Shown piece after piece: positions 44,334 through 54,092 of a stretch of DNA of 64,000 bases. The position numbers and the translations under genes were made by a program. The notes below the pieces were generated by a model that worked only from the letters and a program-made list of their open reading frames with translations, ran no database searches and was not told the origin of the DNA. Positions within the stretch are counted from its first letter, which is position 1. Each line of letters opens with the position of its first letter. This stretch comes from UBA6244 sp965140775 (GTDB lineage: Bacteria; Bacteroidota; Bacteroidia; Bacteroidales; F082), in contig OZ223471.1 in the NCBI GenBank assembly GCA_965140775.1, positions 3,906,001 through 3,970,000 of the forward strand, in the 5' to 3' direction.

Positions 44334-44795
44334 TTAATTATAATCAATGAAAATCCCCTCTACGCTAATAGGCTGAAATCCTATCCAGGCAACATACTGA
44401 TTGTTCCTTGGGACTACCTCGGAGTTGTTTCCACCATCTTGATACAGATGAAATGCGGCACCTTTAAAGTGGAACCACTTTCTGTTCATCGGATTGGCAG
44501 AGCCATCATTTATGTACCATGCCAAGGGTGAAGTATCCTCCATGTTCAAGGCAACAAGCTTGATCACAAGTTGCATATTTGCTGAGGCTCCAATTTCTAT
44601 CCACCAAGCATTATTGCTGATACCACTATCTGAACCGTTTTGCCCCTCCATTCCTATGACGGGGCTAATCTCAATGGAAGTACTGGGGTAGTCGTGTTTT
44701 AGAATTTCTACTTCAATGAACTGAGCCCTAAGAGGTGCTGTTTGTTCGACAACCAGACAGGTAAGAATCAATATTTTATAAAAGAGATTATTCAT
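44334..44795 (-). CDS. pilin-like minor subunit
   Basis: A 153-residue protein from ATG 44795, which overlaps the upstream stop (ATGAATAA); ATG 44810 would add five residues. Signal peptide: ILILTCLVVEQTAPLRAQ. The mature part is a short beta-rich domain ending in VAWIGFQPISVEGIFIDYN, the same type of closing strand as the other subunits here. It belongs to a chain of tightly linked genes in the fimbrial cluster and is probably a minor or tip-proximal pilin. Similarity to DUF4402 is weak. Confidence 0.6.
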   Translation of the reverse strand: MNNLFYKILILTCLVVEQTAPLRAQFIEVEILKHDYPSTSIEISPVIGMEGQNGSDSGISNNAWWIEIGASANMQLVIKLVALNMEDTSPLAWYINDGSANPMNRKWFHFKGAAFHLYQDGGNNSEVVPRNNQYVAWIGFQPISVEGIFIDYN

Positions 44796-45390
44796 TAGAT
44801 GCAAAATCAATGTTTATAGTAATTGTTGCGCTATAATTTCCTTGGGCGGTGCCTGCAACCACTGGCCCCACATGACCATAGATAAACAGGTAAGCGGTTT
44901 TGATAGGAGCTGTATATGCTTGTGAAGGGGGTGGGGGGGCCGCGGCTGGAGGCCCCGAGTTGCGTCTTACAATGGGGAAAGTAGCCGAGCTAAAGCCCGA
45001 GGGAACCTGGATAGCAGTTTGTTTGGCTAGGTTGGTATTGTCATAGCCCAGATTAGAATAGGCAAAAGAAAACTCAAAAGGAATGGTAGCACTACTGTTG
45101 CTCTCATTTACCAGTTCGGTTGGTATATCAAACCATACATTCAGGTCATATCCTTGGGGGGCTGAAATAATAAACACTGCTGTCCTATTATCCAGCAGGG
45201 AGATAGTTTCTTCATCACTGCCAATTCCCGGGAATAGTTGTCCGAAGTCCAAGGTCGAAGGAGAGCCTGTAGTAATACTGATGTTTTCGCTCGCTATCCA
45301 GGTACCGAAATTGATTCTTTGGCCTTGGGCATAGGGGGTAAAAAGCACCCCTAATCCAAACATCACCCAAATAAGCCACCCTTTTTTCAT
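44788..45390 (-). CDS. DUF4402-like minor pilin
   Basis: A 200-residue protein with a signal peptide (WLIWVMFGLGVLFTPYAQG). The domain begins with SPSTLDFGQLFPGIGS, like the IDFGNL strand of the major pilin, and ends with AYLFIYGHVGPVVAGTAQGN and SATITINIDF. The middle has a Pro/Ala-rich loop (PPAAAPPPPSQ). This is a DUF4402-like fold with an insertion. It overlaps the next gene by 8 bases and follows the previous one by 5 bases. Likely a minor pilus subunit. Confidence 0.65.
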   Translation of the reverse strand: MKKGWLIWVMFGLGVLFTPYAQGQRINFGTWIASENISITTGSPSTLDFGQLFPGIGSDEETISLLDNRTAVFIISAPQGYDLNVWFDIPTELVNESNSSATIPFEFSFAYSNLGYDNTNLAKQTAIQVPSGFSSATFPIVRRNSGPPAAAPPPPSQAYTAPIKTAYLFIYGHVGPVVAGTAQGNYSATITINIDFASNE

Positions 45391-45395
45391 AAGAA

Positions 45396-45935
45396 TCAGA
45401 TATAATCAATTTCAATAGTGAAAAGTCCTAAAAACTTACCCCCGGAGACACCAGATAAATTTACTCTGCATCCCACCCACAAATAGTAGGTTCCATTCTC
45501 AGGGAGATCAATGATGGCTTCCTCGTTGTGGAATGGATCGCTGGAAAACTGGGTTTGCCCAGGGCTTCCGCTGAGTTCATAGTCGATTTTAATAGATGCT
45601 TTACTCTGCTGATCAATGAGCTCGTCGGATTTAAGAAAAGAAATGAGTACTCGTGTTCCTGTTCTGCCTTTAGCCATTAGCATCCCGGCATCGGGGTTTG
45701 TTAAAGGGGAAATATATACATTTTGGTTGTCATTGGGTAGTACATGTACTCTCATGTTCTTTAAGGATATGATCTCAAAAGGAATGTTGTTGGTCACAAC
45801 AGCCTTAATGGAGATTGAGAAGTTAGTAGAGTATTGAGAAAGAGCCGTTGTGGGCTGAATCACAAGCAACCAAAGCACTAGTATTCCCACGGATGACCAC
45901 CGAAATTTGCGATTATTTGAACTTTTGTTTCTCAA
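45396..45935 (-). CDS. DUF4402-like minor pilin
   Basis: A 179-residue protein with a basic start and signal peptide (VGILVLWLLVIQPTTALSQ). The mature domain has VVTNNIPFEIISLKNMRVHV and ends GTYYLWVGCRVNLSG followed by GLFTIEIDYI, the YLWVG ... I-x-V-x-Y pattern of DUF4402 subunits. Its start overlaps the stop of the glycine-rich adhesin gene by 4 bases, so it is translated with it. It may join the adhesin to the fibre or be an early minor subunit. Confidence 0.7.
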   Translation of the reverse strand: MRNKSSNNRKFRWSSVGILVLWLLVIQPTTALSQYSTNFSISIKAVVTNNIPFEIISLKNMRVHVLPNDNQNVYISPLTNPDAGMLMAKGRTGTRVLISFLKSDELIDQQSKASIKIDYELSGSPGQTQFSSDPFHNEEAIIDLPENGTYYLWVGCRVNLSGVSGGKFLGLFTIEIDYI

Positions 45936-48802
45936 TGGATTATCACTCCTTTCTTTGTTTGAACTATATTACCACTTATAAGCCTGAATAAGCAAATGCC
46001 ATTCAAGGGATTCTTCGCACTCCATTTAATCTGGGTGAGACCGGCAGGGAATACCCCGTTGAGGACTGTGTCCAATAGCTCACCTTTTGAGCCAAAAACA
46101 TCCAATCTAACTCTTGCTGTTTCAGCCAATTTAAAGGAAAGAATCACATGGGAGCTAAAGGGGTTTGGATAAGGATTCATCAATACTGCCGTTGTGGGTT
46201 GATATACAGGGTCGTCCCCCCAATCGCCTGGTTGGATAACGATGGTAAAGCGCAGGCTCTGGGATACTTTGAGGTTTTCGGTTCTTTGGGGACAATATAA
46301 GGGGTCAGTAAGATGTAATTGCGCAAGGGATGAAACGTCTTTTATAGTTTCGGAAACAGCATAGCAGAACTGATAGCAGGTATCCCGGCACATTGAGATG
46401 GCTTTTTTTAACTGATGGTCCAATAGCTCAACAGACAAACTGCTGGGCCAGTTTTCGGGAACCCTCCAGCTAAGCAGACAATCCTGATCACCTGAGGCAG
46501 ACCCAGATACAATGCTAAGCAGCAAAGGAATAAACATCTGTTGGTCTATCTGCAGCGGGAGACTGTTGATTACCAGAGGAGCCTGTCCATGCAAAGAGCT
46601 ATGGGAATACAACATCAGGTAATTCTCGCAGGGAGGGGAAAGCTGGTAAGCATCATAAAGGTCGGGGCCAATCACACCGGACTCACAAAGGCATATATGA
46701 GCCTGAGTCCTCATCTTACAAGCTGAGAGTTGGATGGGAATATCCACTAGGGACGATGTCTCTTCCTGTTTATACCAGTTCCCAGGGGAGGTGCTTTTGG
46801 CACTACCAGTAAAGCTGAGTGTTGCACCCGTGTTATTTGCTTTGACCCAATATCCCTGAAAGGGAGCTATTAAACCATCCCCTTTGGAGCCCGTAAGCCC
46901 ATTCCAGACTATATACTCACCCATGCCCCCGTTTCCAGAAGGATCCCACAAATAGATGCTGTTGTCCATGTTTGTTTTTATCCATTCTGTATCGTCCCAG
47001 TCGATGGTGGAAGGAGTAGGGTTGCCCACCAGATTCCAGCCCTGGTCCGCAATATTGATATCATAATATATTGAATCTGTTGCAGGATCCTCACTCGAGG
47101 GATCGCGTGGGGTATAGGAAATGCTATAGTCAAATCCATCGTCTGCGGATTCCACCTGGCGACCTGTTATATCCAATGATAATGGGAGCAAGTCTTTGTA
47201 ATTCTCCGATAACACGTCCGGTCTTCCAGCACCATTAAAAACATAGTGAAAGTAACCTCTCCCTCTGGTTATCTCTTCACCGCTCATCGCTGGTGTTCGC
47301 CATCCCTGCAAAGGAGTGCCTATATCTGTTTCGTCCCACCAGAGCAGGTTGGGTTGCAGAGCCGGAAAATCAGATCCAGAAAAGCCCTGGGTAACAAAGG
47401 AACTACCAGGAAACCGACTAAAGGTTGATTCAAAAGGTGAAGCAATGAGACGCCAACCACGGTCACCGGTTTCCTGCTGTTGAATTTCGAGAAGTGGATT
47501 TGCAAGGGTTGTGTTTACGTACGCACTTCCACTTTCTAGCAGGATCGTACCACTGTCGTAAGTACTTATTTCAGCAGATATGGTCGACATTTCCAGGGAT
47601 ACTTCCGGAAAAACAACAAAGGTAGAACTATCTCTGATGGAAATTGGGATGCTATTTTCGCCAAGTAGTTTATCCAGGGATACCTGATCTACCACACCTA
47701 CATATCCTCCATTACATACAGACATTGAATCTAGGACAAGCACTTCTGCCAATGAATCCACTGCAATATCGATAGAATCTTCGATGAGGATGGATCCAAA
47801 GACCCCCTCTAAGGTATAATATCCATTGGAAGCAACACTGGTGGTTTGCTGCCACGGAAAACGAACAACCACAATACCTGAGCCTCCGTTTCCCCCATTG
47901 GAAGATCCAAATCGTTGGGTCATACCCCCACCACCGCCGCCACCTGTTGCCGGCAAGGCATCGTTACTAAAAGTATGGGGTGACCGCTGTCCATTGGCAC
48001 CACCACCGATACCTCCAGTGCCAAAGCTGGAGTAGCCGCCGCCACCCCCTCCACCGGCATAGTACTGTATCTCACCAAAAATATCGTTGGATAAGCCTGA
48101 TCCACCATTACCAGGCAAGTTATTGCTGGCATCGCCTCCCTGGGTTGCGGCTCCCCCACCGCCACCCCCAGCTCTTTTTATCCAATTGCCTTTTCTTCCC
48201 CAGCCACCCTTGTTACCTTGCCCACTCACGCCAGTTCCTCCATCGGTTTGTTGGTTTGAGCTAAGGGGAGATCTCGACCCACCTCCTCCAGAACCTCCAT
48301 CAGTGGCATAGCATCCAATGGCTCCACCACCTCCTCCTCCAAAAGCAAGTATGGAGCCAAAGGCTGAATCTCCGCCTTGTCCACCAGGGATATCATTTCC
48401 AATGCCAGCAATTCCTGCATCCCCAATTTCCACCAGGTATTCAATAGAAGAGGAAACATCAAGCCCAGATAAACTGATCATTCCTCCAGCTCCACCACCA
48501 CCACCAGCTGTGCCGCCACCGCCCCCGCCACCGGCCACCACCAGAAGGTCAATACTTGAAACGCCCTGGGGAGGAGTGAAACTTGACACACCTGTAGTCG
48601 TGTATACATAGAGGGCATAGGGAACACCGAGTATTCGTCGAAAAATAAGCTGATCAACAAGTTGTCTACCATTGAGATATACATTGTTGATACTTGCATG
48701 GTTGTCTCCCCGACCATCACCGCCCTTAAATTGAGATTTAGCCTGCCACGCATGAAGGCAAATCAAAATGGTGGGAACAAAGATAAGACGGTTAATTTTC
48801 AT
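45932..48802 (-). CDS. glycine-rich adhesin with T9SS type A sorting domain
   Basis: A 956-residue protein with a signal peptide (LIFVPTILICLHAWQAKS). Residues about 85-325 are extremely Gly-rich (DLLVVAGGGGGGGTAGGGGG; YYAGGGGGGGYSSFGTGGIG), a pattern seen in phage tail fibres and surface adhesins. The middle region has GDRGWRLIASPFEST and QGWNLVGNPTPSTIDWDDTE, segments common in T9SS surface proteins. The last ~85 residues are a type A sorting domain (MNPYPNPFSSHVILSFKLAE; VRLDVFGSKGELLDTV; a basic GVIIH end). It overlaps the pilin-like gene downstream by 4 bases. It may be a surface adhesin that works with, or independently of, the pilus. Confidence 0.85.
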   Translation of the reverse strand: MKINRLIFVPTILICLHAWQAKSQFKGGDGRGDNHASINNVYLNGRQLVDQLIFRRILGVPYALYVYTTTGVSSFTPPQGVSSIDLLVVAGGGGGGGTAGGGGGAGGMISLSGLDVSSSIEYLVEIGDAGIAGIGNDIPGGQGGDSAFGSILAFGGGGGGAIGCYATDGGSGGGGSRSPLSSNQQTDGGTGVSGQGNKGGWGRKGNWIKRAGGGGGGAATQGGDASNNLPGNGGSGLSNDIFGEIQYYAGGGGGGGYSSFGTGGIGGGANGQRSPHTFSNDALPATGGGGGGGMTQRFGSSNGGNGGSGIVVVRFPWQQTTSVASNGYYTLEGVFGSILIEDSIDIAVDSLAEVLVLDSMSVCNGGYVGVVDQVSLDKLLGENSIPISIRDSSTFVVFPEVSLEMSTISAEISTYDSGTILLESGSAYVNTTLANPLLEIQQQETGDRGWRLIASPFESTFSRFPGSSFVTQGFSGSDFPALQPNLLWWDETDIGTPLQGWRTPAMSGEEITRGRGYFHYVFNGAGRPDVLSENYKDLLPLSLDITGRQVESADDGFDYSISYTPRDPSSEDPATDSIYYDINIADQGWNLVGNPTPSTIDWDDTEWIKTNMDNSIYLWDPSGNGGMGEYIVWNGLTGSKGDGLIAPFQGYWVKANNTGATLSFTGSAKSTSPGNWYKQEETSSLVDIPIQLSACKMRTQAHICLCESGVIGPDLYDAYQLSPPCENYLMLYSHSSLHGQAPLVINSLPLQIDQQMFIPLLLSIVSGSASGDQDCLLSWRVPENWPSSLSVELLDHQLKKAISMCRDTCYQFCYAVSETIKDVSSLAQLHLTDPLYCPQRTENLKVSQSLRFTIVIQPGDWGDDPVYQPTTAVLMNPYPNPFSSHVILSFKLAETARVRLDVFGSKGELLDTVLNGVFPAGLTQIKWSAKNPLNGICLFRLISGNIVQTKKGVIIH

Positions 48803-48853
48803 TATTAATATTCTAAAGGTTATTACTTTCTTTACATCGATCTGAGAAATACT

Positions 48854-50413
48854 TTAAGGGGCAGAACGAACAGCCCTGAACCCCATATATACATAATTGC
48901 CCGTGAAGGCATAAACAGCATAACTTCGGTCAGATATTTCCATCAGTGAGCTTTGGTCTGTCCAGTCGCCTCCGCGGATGCCTACTCCATCCGCTCCCAC
49001 AACCTCACCACTACTCAAACCCGGCCATGTAGCTTCATTGGCGGCTCCGGTACTACTAAGTTCACCGTCACCATTATTCCCATTGAATGCGCGACCTTCC
49101 ACATTTTCACAAGTAACACACCAGTCATCGAGGTTACCACTGAGTTCCATGATGCCGTAGTAGGACGCCCCAGAGGTTATCCGATTTGTGTTGGATGGGT
49201 TTGCGGCAAAAAGGCCCACCCGTAAAGGCCCGTTGATATTGCTATTAGTGGTAGCGTAGCTGGCATTTCCTTGTGTCGTACTATAATTAGTCGATATGCC
49301 TTCGTTTAGCAATCCTATATTATTCAATGAATACATCAAAGAAGCCACCTGAGTGGTTCCCCAGGCAAATTCATTGGCTATGGGTGATACCCCCCCCCGA
49401 CAGGACTTTTCGTATTCCAACTCGCTCATGGGGCGCAGTCCGGCCCAGTCAGCATAGGCAGCGCCATCCATCCAGCTTAGACAATTGCAGGCTACATAGG
49501 GGTAAGAAGATTCGTACGCTTCAGCCGAGCCGCCCGTGATACCATACCTATAGGATGAATAGGTGTATTTGCGATTATCAGCCTGAGGTTGTGTTAGTGT
49601 ATTTAAAAAATCTACATATTGCTGTTGTGATATCTCATACTTCATACAGTAAAAAGGGGTATTTCCCGTGGGAAAACCGGTGGCTAGCGACCCGCTACTA
49701 GATGTGCCTACATTTCGTGCCCAGAGGTTTCCTGTACTGTTTTCAAAGCTGAAAGTGGAAGAACTTACTAGAAAAGGAGTTGTGATGCTTGCCCCACCCG
49801 CATAAAAGCCCCAACTGTCGGACCCCCCACTGCCCAGGTAAAAATCGCCGCCCGGGACATATACCATTTCAACGGCAAACACCCGGATATCCACCTTGTC
49901 AGTTGACAAAACTCCATTGGAGGCATAGTTCCAGCGTAATTGCATGCCGTTGACAGTGTTTGCTCCTTCGCCATTGCTGCTCCGATAAACAAATACACCT
50001 AATACAGGATTGGTTGTGGCCTGAAATGCTGCTACATCGTCTCTGAGTCCTATTGACAATCCCATTGGAGTACCGCTACCTGTGCTGTGTCCGTCTTGGT
50101 TAAGGAAAGCATGTTGCCATGCTCCTTCACTCAGACGAAATTTGACAAATATCCAGGTGGCATCCCAGTTGGTGATCCCGTCTCCATTCAGGTCATCGGT
50201 ACGCCAGGAATTGTCCCAACTTATATCAAAGTTCACCTGCGTATATCCTTGGCTGGAATTTTCTCCGCTTAGACTAACATTGCCTACCCACAAGTTGTTT
50301 GCCTGCGAAGAAAAGACTAAAAAGAGTAGCCCCCACAACATCATGTGAAACATCCTGTATTCGAATCTACAGTGCAGCAATTGTGTGTTATGTAGGAATG
50401 GCTGTTTTTTCAT
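48854..50413 (-). CDS. exported FGE/SUMF1-fold protein
   Basis: A 519-residue protein with a signal peptide (about MMLWGLLFLVFSSQANN; ATG 50353 is an alternative start that leaves it intact). Residues about 20-180 form a beta domain of unknown type. From about 181 on is a formylglycine-generating-enzyme-like domain: MVYVPGGDFYLGS, FYCMKYEISQQQYVDFLNTL, GIMELSGNLDDWCV, then GIRGGDWTD and YMGFRAVRSA. Many such domains in Bacteroidota are non-catalytic C-lectin-like modules of surface proteins. Whether the catalytic Cys pair of true FGE is present was not established. It lies between the kinase and the glycine-rich adhesin in one minus-strand run. Confidence 0.8.
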   Translation of the reverse strand: MKKQPFLHNTQLLHCRFEYRMFHMMLWGLLFLVFSSQANNLWVGNVSLSGENSSQGYTQVNFDISWDNSWRTDDLNGDGITNWDATWIFVKFRLSEGAWQHAFLNQDGHSTGSGTPMGLSIGLRDDVAAFQATTNPVLGVFVYRSSNGEGANTVNGMQLRWNYASNGVLSTDKVDIRVFAVEMVYVPGGDFYLGSGGSDSWGFYAGGASITTPFLVSSSTFSFENSTGNLWARNVGTSSSGSLATGFPTGNTPFYCMKYEISQQQYVDFLNTLTQPQADNRKYTYSSYRYGITGGSAEAYESSYPYVACNCLSWMDGAAYADWAGLRPMSELEYEKSCRGGVSPIANEFAWGTTQVASLMYSLNNIGLLNEGISTNYSTTQGNASYATTNSNINGPLRVGLFAANPSNTNRITSGASYYGIMELSGNLDDWCVTCENVEGRAFNGNNGDGELSSTGAANEATWPGLSSGEVVGADGVGIRGGDWTDQSSLMEISDRSYAVYAFTGNYVYMGFRAVRSAP

Positions 50414-50423
50414 GGTGGATTCA

Positions 50424-53400
50424 TTATTTTAGCCAGTGGTTTAAGATAGAGTTGAATTTTTTTGGATCCACTGGAAGATTTAACATATCATCGCACCTGT
50501 CTTTCAGTACTTCTACAGACCCGTTGTCCCGGCTGGAGGTAAGTAGGATTAAAGGCATATTTTTTCTTGCTTTTTTCAAAGCCTCAATAACATATTCAGA
50601 GGGAGAAACAAGGCTAGCATCTATCATGGATAATCCAATGCGCTCATGTTGCATACAAAGCCGGATGGCCTCAACTCCATTGGTAGCCTGCATAGTTTCA
50701 ATACCTTTAAGATTTAATAATGTTTTGAGCAGGTTAAATTCATCTGAGTTATGTGCTGCGATTAGCACAGTTTTGGCCAGACTGTCTGATAAATCATCTT
50801 TTTTCTTCTGAATTGTATTGTCAGAGAAAGATTCAGCATCCAGAAGAGGGATGGTAAAATAAAAGATAGTACCCCCGCCCAGATTTGGCTCGAACCAGAT
50901 TTTACCCCCGAATTTCTCGGTGTATTTTTTTGCGATGAACAAGCCTAGTCCCAAGCCGTCGAAGCGTCGACTCAAGGCTTCATCAGCCTGAGTAAATGCC
51001 TTAAAGATATAATCTTGTTTACTCGGATCAATGCCAATACCGGTATCTTTCACATAAAATTCAATGTTAGCAGGTTGATCATGATTAATGAACCTGTATC
51101 CAAATTCCACTTCACCCGAGAGAGTAAAAACAAGGGCATTGTGTAAAATTTTGCTTAATATCCGGTGCAATCCATTCCTGTCGGTTACAATTTGTCTATG
51201 GTAGGCTTTGTCAAAGTTGCTGAATTTCACGTGGATATATCCTTTGTTCAACTTCATCCGCTCTTCCAATACATCACTATATACTTCTTCAATCAGATTA
51301 CCCAAGTTGAACACCTCATATTGGGCTTTAAATTTTCCAGACTCGATCATCACGATGTTAAAGATATCTTCTACTATAGAGAGCAGGTGCTCACCACTAT
51401 TTTGTATAATATCAGCATATTGGATTATGGTTCCATGGTCAGCATCCTGTTTTTGCAAAGAAGCAAAGCCTATGATTGCGTTTAAGGGGGTGCGGAGTTC
51501 ATGAGACATGCTGGCCAAAAACACGGACTTTAACCTATCGGATTCTTGAGCCTGTGTTAGGGCTTCCCGGGTTTGCATCTCGCTTTTCTTTCGTCTTAAT
51601 GCCAGGCTGATATGGTCTGAAACAAAGGAAAGCAATTTACCGCTTTCTTCATTGAAAGCATCGGCATTGGTATAGTGTTGCACTACAAAGGCGCCAACCA
51701 CCTCTTTGCCTTGAACCAAAGGGGTCCCCAGCCAAACTTCAGGAATTGTTCCAACGTTAGTTAACTTGTTTTCAGCCTCTAAAGTTTCCAATTCCTTTTT
51801 CTTAAACAACAACTGCCGCTTCTCTTTAATCACCAGCCCGGTAACTGAATTCTCTACTCCCCAGTTTTGAAAAGTTTCTTTTTCATCTTTGAAGTAGGGC
51901 GAATAGAGTTCGTTTTTTTCTTTGTTGAGTAAGGCAACAAAGAAGTTGGAAGTGTCCAATAACCTCGAGAGTTCGAGTTGCACACTTTGAATGAGTTCAT
52001 GCTCGTCTTGAGAAACAATGGCAGCATTGGAAATGTTGAACAAGACACTCAATACAAGTTCATCTCGTTTGCTGGTAGCAATAAGCTTGGCCTGTTGTAT
52101 ATTTTGTAAAGCCAGAGCAGAGAGGTATTCGGTCAGGTGGAAGAGCGCATCGCAGATGCTTTTAAACTGGCTAACAGACATTTTGGGCACAAGCTTTAAC
52201 GAGCGTGCATATTGGTGCTTGTCGGCACCTATTTCAGTAGCATATTGGATCATTTGTTGCTCATCAGCCTTCTCATCTATTACTTGTCCTACCAGCCAAC
52301 TGGCAATATGTTTGTTTGCTATTGTGATGGAGGCACCTCCATCCAACAAGCTCCCGCTTAAGCATTGCAGCATATTGGGGCCTTTATGGTTTATTTGGCA
52401 CAAGGCTATATCGGATAAATGACAGTTGATACGGCCTTTTTCTGTTTTCTTAATAATATGTTCGCATAAATGACTGGGGTTGCTCTGTTTTGTGATGGCT
52501 ACTCCCTGAGAATCTACAATTACGGAGGACACCCCTGTGGCTTTTGAAAAAGCGTCCTGAATCTTTTGGATATCCTCGATATTGAAGAGTTCATCAAAAG
52601 CAATTTCTTCTAGTCGTTCAACCTTTCCAGAGATGGTAACAATCTGTTTCTTTAGCAGCCACTCTTTATATTTTTGGGAGGTAATATCGCTAATGATACC
52701 AATAGCGGCTACTACCTGTTGTTCTTCATCATAAACAAGGGATGTGGAAACATGCACAGGGAACTCCTCTCCATTTTTACGTTTATGTAGCTGTTCACCA
52801 GACCAGCCACCTTTCAGTGTTGTTTCTTCCCAGCTACCAATTTCTTCTTCATAGTGAACTTCAGATATAAAACTCTGTAGTGAGGCGCCCAGTAACTCCT
52901 CATGCTGATATCCATAGGTCTTTATAAAAGCTTCATTTACAAACAAGATTTTTTTTGAAAGGTCGGTAATGCACACACATTCTGAAATGCTCTGAATGGC
53001 ATTGGCCAAGAGCAACATCCTGGATTCGGTCTCTCTCAAGCGAGATTCCTTATTCTGAGACAATGTTTGACTCTTTGTGAGTTCCCTTTGTAGTTGCCTC
53101 TTTTCTTTAATTTTTTCATCCTCCAAATCTTTGAGCGCAAACAATTTTTCCAGTAGGCTGACCAGCTCATTTTTGTTGACAGGTTTAGAAATAAACCCAT
53201 CAGCGCCGGCTTGAATGGCGCTTACCATATCTTTCTGCGCCATCTCCATGGCTGTAATAAATGCCACCGGAAGGTGGTGTATATTTTTATTGCTTTTAAT
53301 TCTTTTACACACCTCAAACCCACTCATTTCAGGCATTACAATATCCAATAATACCACATCAGGCTTTTCCTGTAAACACTTTTTTATTCCTTGCACCCCG

Positions 53401-53504
53401 GATTGTGCTGCAATCACCTGTGTATCTGGCATCACAGAGGATAACAATTCTTCCAATACAAATAGATTTTCAGCATTGTCATCAATTAGTAGGATCTTTT
53501 TCAT
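50424..53504 (-). CDS. hybrid sensor histidine kinase (REC-PAS-PocR-GAF-HisKA-HATPase-REC-like)
   Basis: A 1026-residue cytoplasmic kinase from ATG 53504 (ATG 53528 adds eight residues). Domains in order: receiver (1-125; Asp54 in VVLLDIVMPEMSG); coiled coil; PAS (about 170-290, with FVNEAFIKTYGYQHEE); PocR-type ligand-binding domain (about 310-470, CEHIIKKTEKGRINCHLSD); GAF (about 500-640); HisKA with His668 in MSHELRTPLNAIIGFA; HATPase (DTGIGIDPSKQDYIF, GLGLGLFIAKKY). The C-terminal ~120 residues are receiver-like but degenerate: no acidic pair at the start and no Lys-Pro near the end. It has no DNA-binding output. It precedes the surface-protein genes by 10 bases and probably controls them or motility. 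Confidence 0.92.
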   Translation of the reverse strand: MKKILLIDDNAENLFVLEELLSSVMPDTQVIAAQSGVQGIKKCLQEKPDVVLLDIVMPEMSGFEVCKRIKSNKNIHHLPVAFITAMEMAQKDMVSAIQAGADGFISKPVNKNELVSLLEKLFALKDLEDEKIKEKRQLQRELTKSQTLSQNKESRLRETESRMLLLANAIQSISECVCITDLSKKILFVNEAFIKTYGYQHEELLGASLQSFISEVHYEEEIGSWEETTLKGGWSGEQLHKRKNGEEFPVHVSTSLVYDEEQQVVAAIGIISDITSQKYKEWLLKKQIVTISGKVERLEEIAFDELFNIEDIQKIQDAFSKATGVSSVIVDSQGVAITKQSNPSHLCEHIIKKTEKGRINCHLSDIALCQINHKGPNMLQCLSGSLLDGGASITIANKHIASWLVGQVIDEKADEQQMIQYATEIGADKHQYARSLKLVPKMSVSQFKSICDALFHLTEYLSALALQNIQQAKLIATSKRDELVLSVLFNISNAAIVSQDEHELIQSVQLELSRLLDTSNFFVALLNKEKNELYSPYFKDEKETFQNWGVENSVTGLVIKEKRQLLFKKKELETLEAENKLTNVGTIPEVWLGTPLVQGKEVVGAFVVQHYTNADAFNEESGKLLSFVSDHISLALRRKKSEMQTREALTQAQESDRLKSVFLASMSHELRTPLNAIIGFASLQKQDADHGTIIQYADIIQNSGEHLLSIVEDIFNIVMIESGKFKAQYEVFNLGNLIEEVYSDVLEERMKLNKGYIHVKFSNFDKAYHRQIVTDRNGLHRILSKILHNALVFTLSGEVEFGYRFINHDQPANIEFYVKDTGIGIDPSKQDYIFKAFTQADEALSRRFDGLGLGLFIAKKYTEKFGGKIWFEPNLGGGTIFYFTIPLLDAESFSDNTIQKKKDDLSDSLAKTVLIAAHNSDEFNLLKTLLNLKGIETMQATNGVEAIRLCMQHERIGLSMIDASLVSPSEYVIEALKKARKNMPLILLTSSRDNGSVEVLKDRCDDMLNLPVDPKKFNSILNHWLK

Positions 53505-53666
53505 GTGGACGCTCTTTTTTCTTAACATTTGAATTTCAACCGTTTATCGCAACTCATTTGATTCTTAAATATTTTTTGTGTAATTTCTTAAGTCAGGTAC
53601 AGAAAGATACATTTTCCACAGCATTAGTCTGCGCAATCTATTCGAACCTTATAGATTGCAGCACAG

Positions 53667-54092
53667 TCATAATACATGAGTAGCTGTCCTCGCAGATTGA
53701 AAATAACTACATTCCATAGTTGCTGACATTCTTGAAACTTGGGTGTTACTATCAAAATGTATAAGATTGGGATACATTTCTAAAACCTTCTTCAAGTTCC
53801 CATCGTCCATTTTCTTTCGATCCCCATCAGGATGATTCTGTGGGTTGGCAAGACCATTCCCACTATTCGAATTCCAATAGCTATATCTCAAACTACCGCT
53901 TGAGGGCTCTAATAAACTGGGGTCGCCATAGTTATCACCTTTGAATTCCTGATATTGCCCACCTCCATTGTATGAATAAGTCCATAAAAATCCTTTTCTT
54001 GCAACCAGAATGTGAATCAAACCATTAACAGGGATAAAAATTTCTTTCATATGTTTGCAATTAACTCTAAAATATCTCCCTCTCTCCCGCAC
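53667..54092 (-). CDS. unknown protein
   Basis: A possible 141-residue protein (127 from ATG 54050, MKEIFIPVNGLIHILVARKG). It has an aromatic, Gly/Asn-rich middle (YSYNGGGQYQEFKGDNYGDP) and a polar C-terminus, without signal peptide or recognised motif. It lies alone between the kinase and the PID-CTERM-like gene. It could be real or a relic, such as the tip of a lost secreted protein. Confidence 0.4.
   Translation of the reverse strand: MRERGRYFRVNCKHMKEIFIPVNGLIHILVARKGFLWTYSYNGGGQYQEFKGDNYGDPSLLEPSSGSLRYSYWNSNSGNGLANPQNHPDGDRKKMDDGNLKKVLEMYPNLIHFDSNTQVSRMSATMECSYFQSARTATHVL

Noticed and set aside
47826..48611. Plus-strand Pro-rich open frames opposite the glycine-rich adhesin
   Set aside because: Antisense of Gly codons gives Pro runs. 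The minus-strand frame has signal peptide, domains and a sorting signal, so the plus frames are shadows.
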